A DNA stretch of 7,174 bases from Chloroflexota bacterium. Lineage in GTDB: Bacteria > Chloroflexota > Dehalococcoidia > GIF9 > AB-539-J10. The stretch is from assembly GCA_020346965.1 (NCBI GenBank), contig CP070793.1, positions 1,071,136 through 1,078,309 of the forward strand, in the 5' to 3' direction. A program made the position numbers and the translations under genes. Each line of letters begins with the position of its first letter. Position 1 is the stretch's first letter. The notes under the pieces are model-generated. The model did no database searches. It was not told the DNA's origin and saw only the letters and a program-made list of their open reading frames with translations. Below, in pieces: positions 7,051 through 7,174 of the stretch.

Positions 7051-7174
7051 ATGGTACTGATAATAGATAACTATGATTCCTTTGTATACAACCTAGCGCA
7101 ATACCTGGGGGAATTGGGCTGGCAACCGGTAGTCTATCGTAATAACCGGATAACTTTCGCTCAAATCGAAGAGC
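7051..7174 (+). CDS. trpG: Glutamine amidotransferase, anthranilate/aminodeoxychorismate synthase component II, partial (3' end outside window)
   Basis: Only the first 41 codons are in the window. They begin with [20 protein letters not shown] (2-21), the hallmark N-terminus of the TrpG/PabA class I glutamine amidotransferases, followed by [15 protein letters not shown]. These proteins release ammonia from glutamine for anthranilate (tryptophan) or aminodeoxychorismate (folate) synthesis; one protein often serves both. The catalytic Cys and His-Glu lie beyond the edge, so the choice of trpG over pabA cannot be settled here. The ATG at 7051 matches the family start exactly. No Shine-Dalgarno site is near it: the closest purine-rich run, AGAGGAG at 7011-7017, ends 33 bases upstream. 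The reading frame is open back to a TGA at 7009-7011 without another ATG. The neighbour on the left is divergent leuA. Confidence 0.9.
   Translation, partial: MVLIIDNYDSFVYNLAQYLGELGWQPVVYRNNRITFAQIEE

Noticed and set aside
1..7174. CRISPR arrays, tRNA or rRNA genes, insertion sequences
   Set aside because: I saw no regularly spaced repeats, RNA-gene signatures, transposase motifs or terminal inverted repeats.

Overview
The window comes from a bacterial chromosome of moderate GC. It has dense, mostly minus-strand gene packing and bacterial Shine-Dalgarno sites. The LeuA, LeuB and TrpG/PabA proteins look like those of anaerobic, possibly Dehalococcoidia-like (Chloroflexota) bacteria, but that placement comes from protein flavour alone and is weak.

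Layout: six genes lie on the minus strand. Read in their own direction they are leuA (2-isopropylmalate synthase, 6696 to 5176), a short MgtC/SapB-type membrane protein (about 5113 to 4706), a Mre11/SbcD-type metallophosphoesterase (4617 to 3502), a Rad50/SbcC-type ATPase (3502 to 1388), a decayed VOC/glyoxalase-fold gene (1355 to 982) and leuB (3-isopropylmalate dehydrogenase, 940 running off the left edge). Gaps are 88 bases or less, the nuclease and ATPase genes overlap by one base, and I see no terminator between any of them, so one transcript is plausible. On the plus strand a TrpG/PabA-type glutamine amidotransferase starts at 7051 and runs off the right edge. The 354-base divergent gap (6697-7050) holds a fairly good sigma70-type promoter for the amidotransferase, a 26-bp imperfect palindrome over its -35 box, and a weaker promoter candidate for leuA.

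Function: leuA and leuB encode the first committed and the dehydrogenase steps of leucine synthesis. The isomerase genes leuC and leuD that usually sit with them are absent here, and the space between is filled by a membrane protein and a nuclease/ATPase pair. That pair is the most unusual part. The ATPase has the Rad50-type head motifs, but in the middle of its coiled coil, where Rad50/SbcC would carry a CxxC zinc hook, it has about 40 hydrophobic residues that look like a transmembrane hairpin. It therefore resembles Bacillus YhaN/YhaO more than cytoplasmic SbcCD. The nuclease has GTHD in place of the usual GNHD metal-site motif, and the ATPase lacks the usual H-loop histidine. The VOC gene carries two independent lesions and is scored as a pseudogene.
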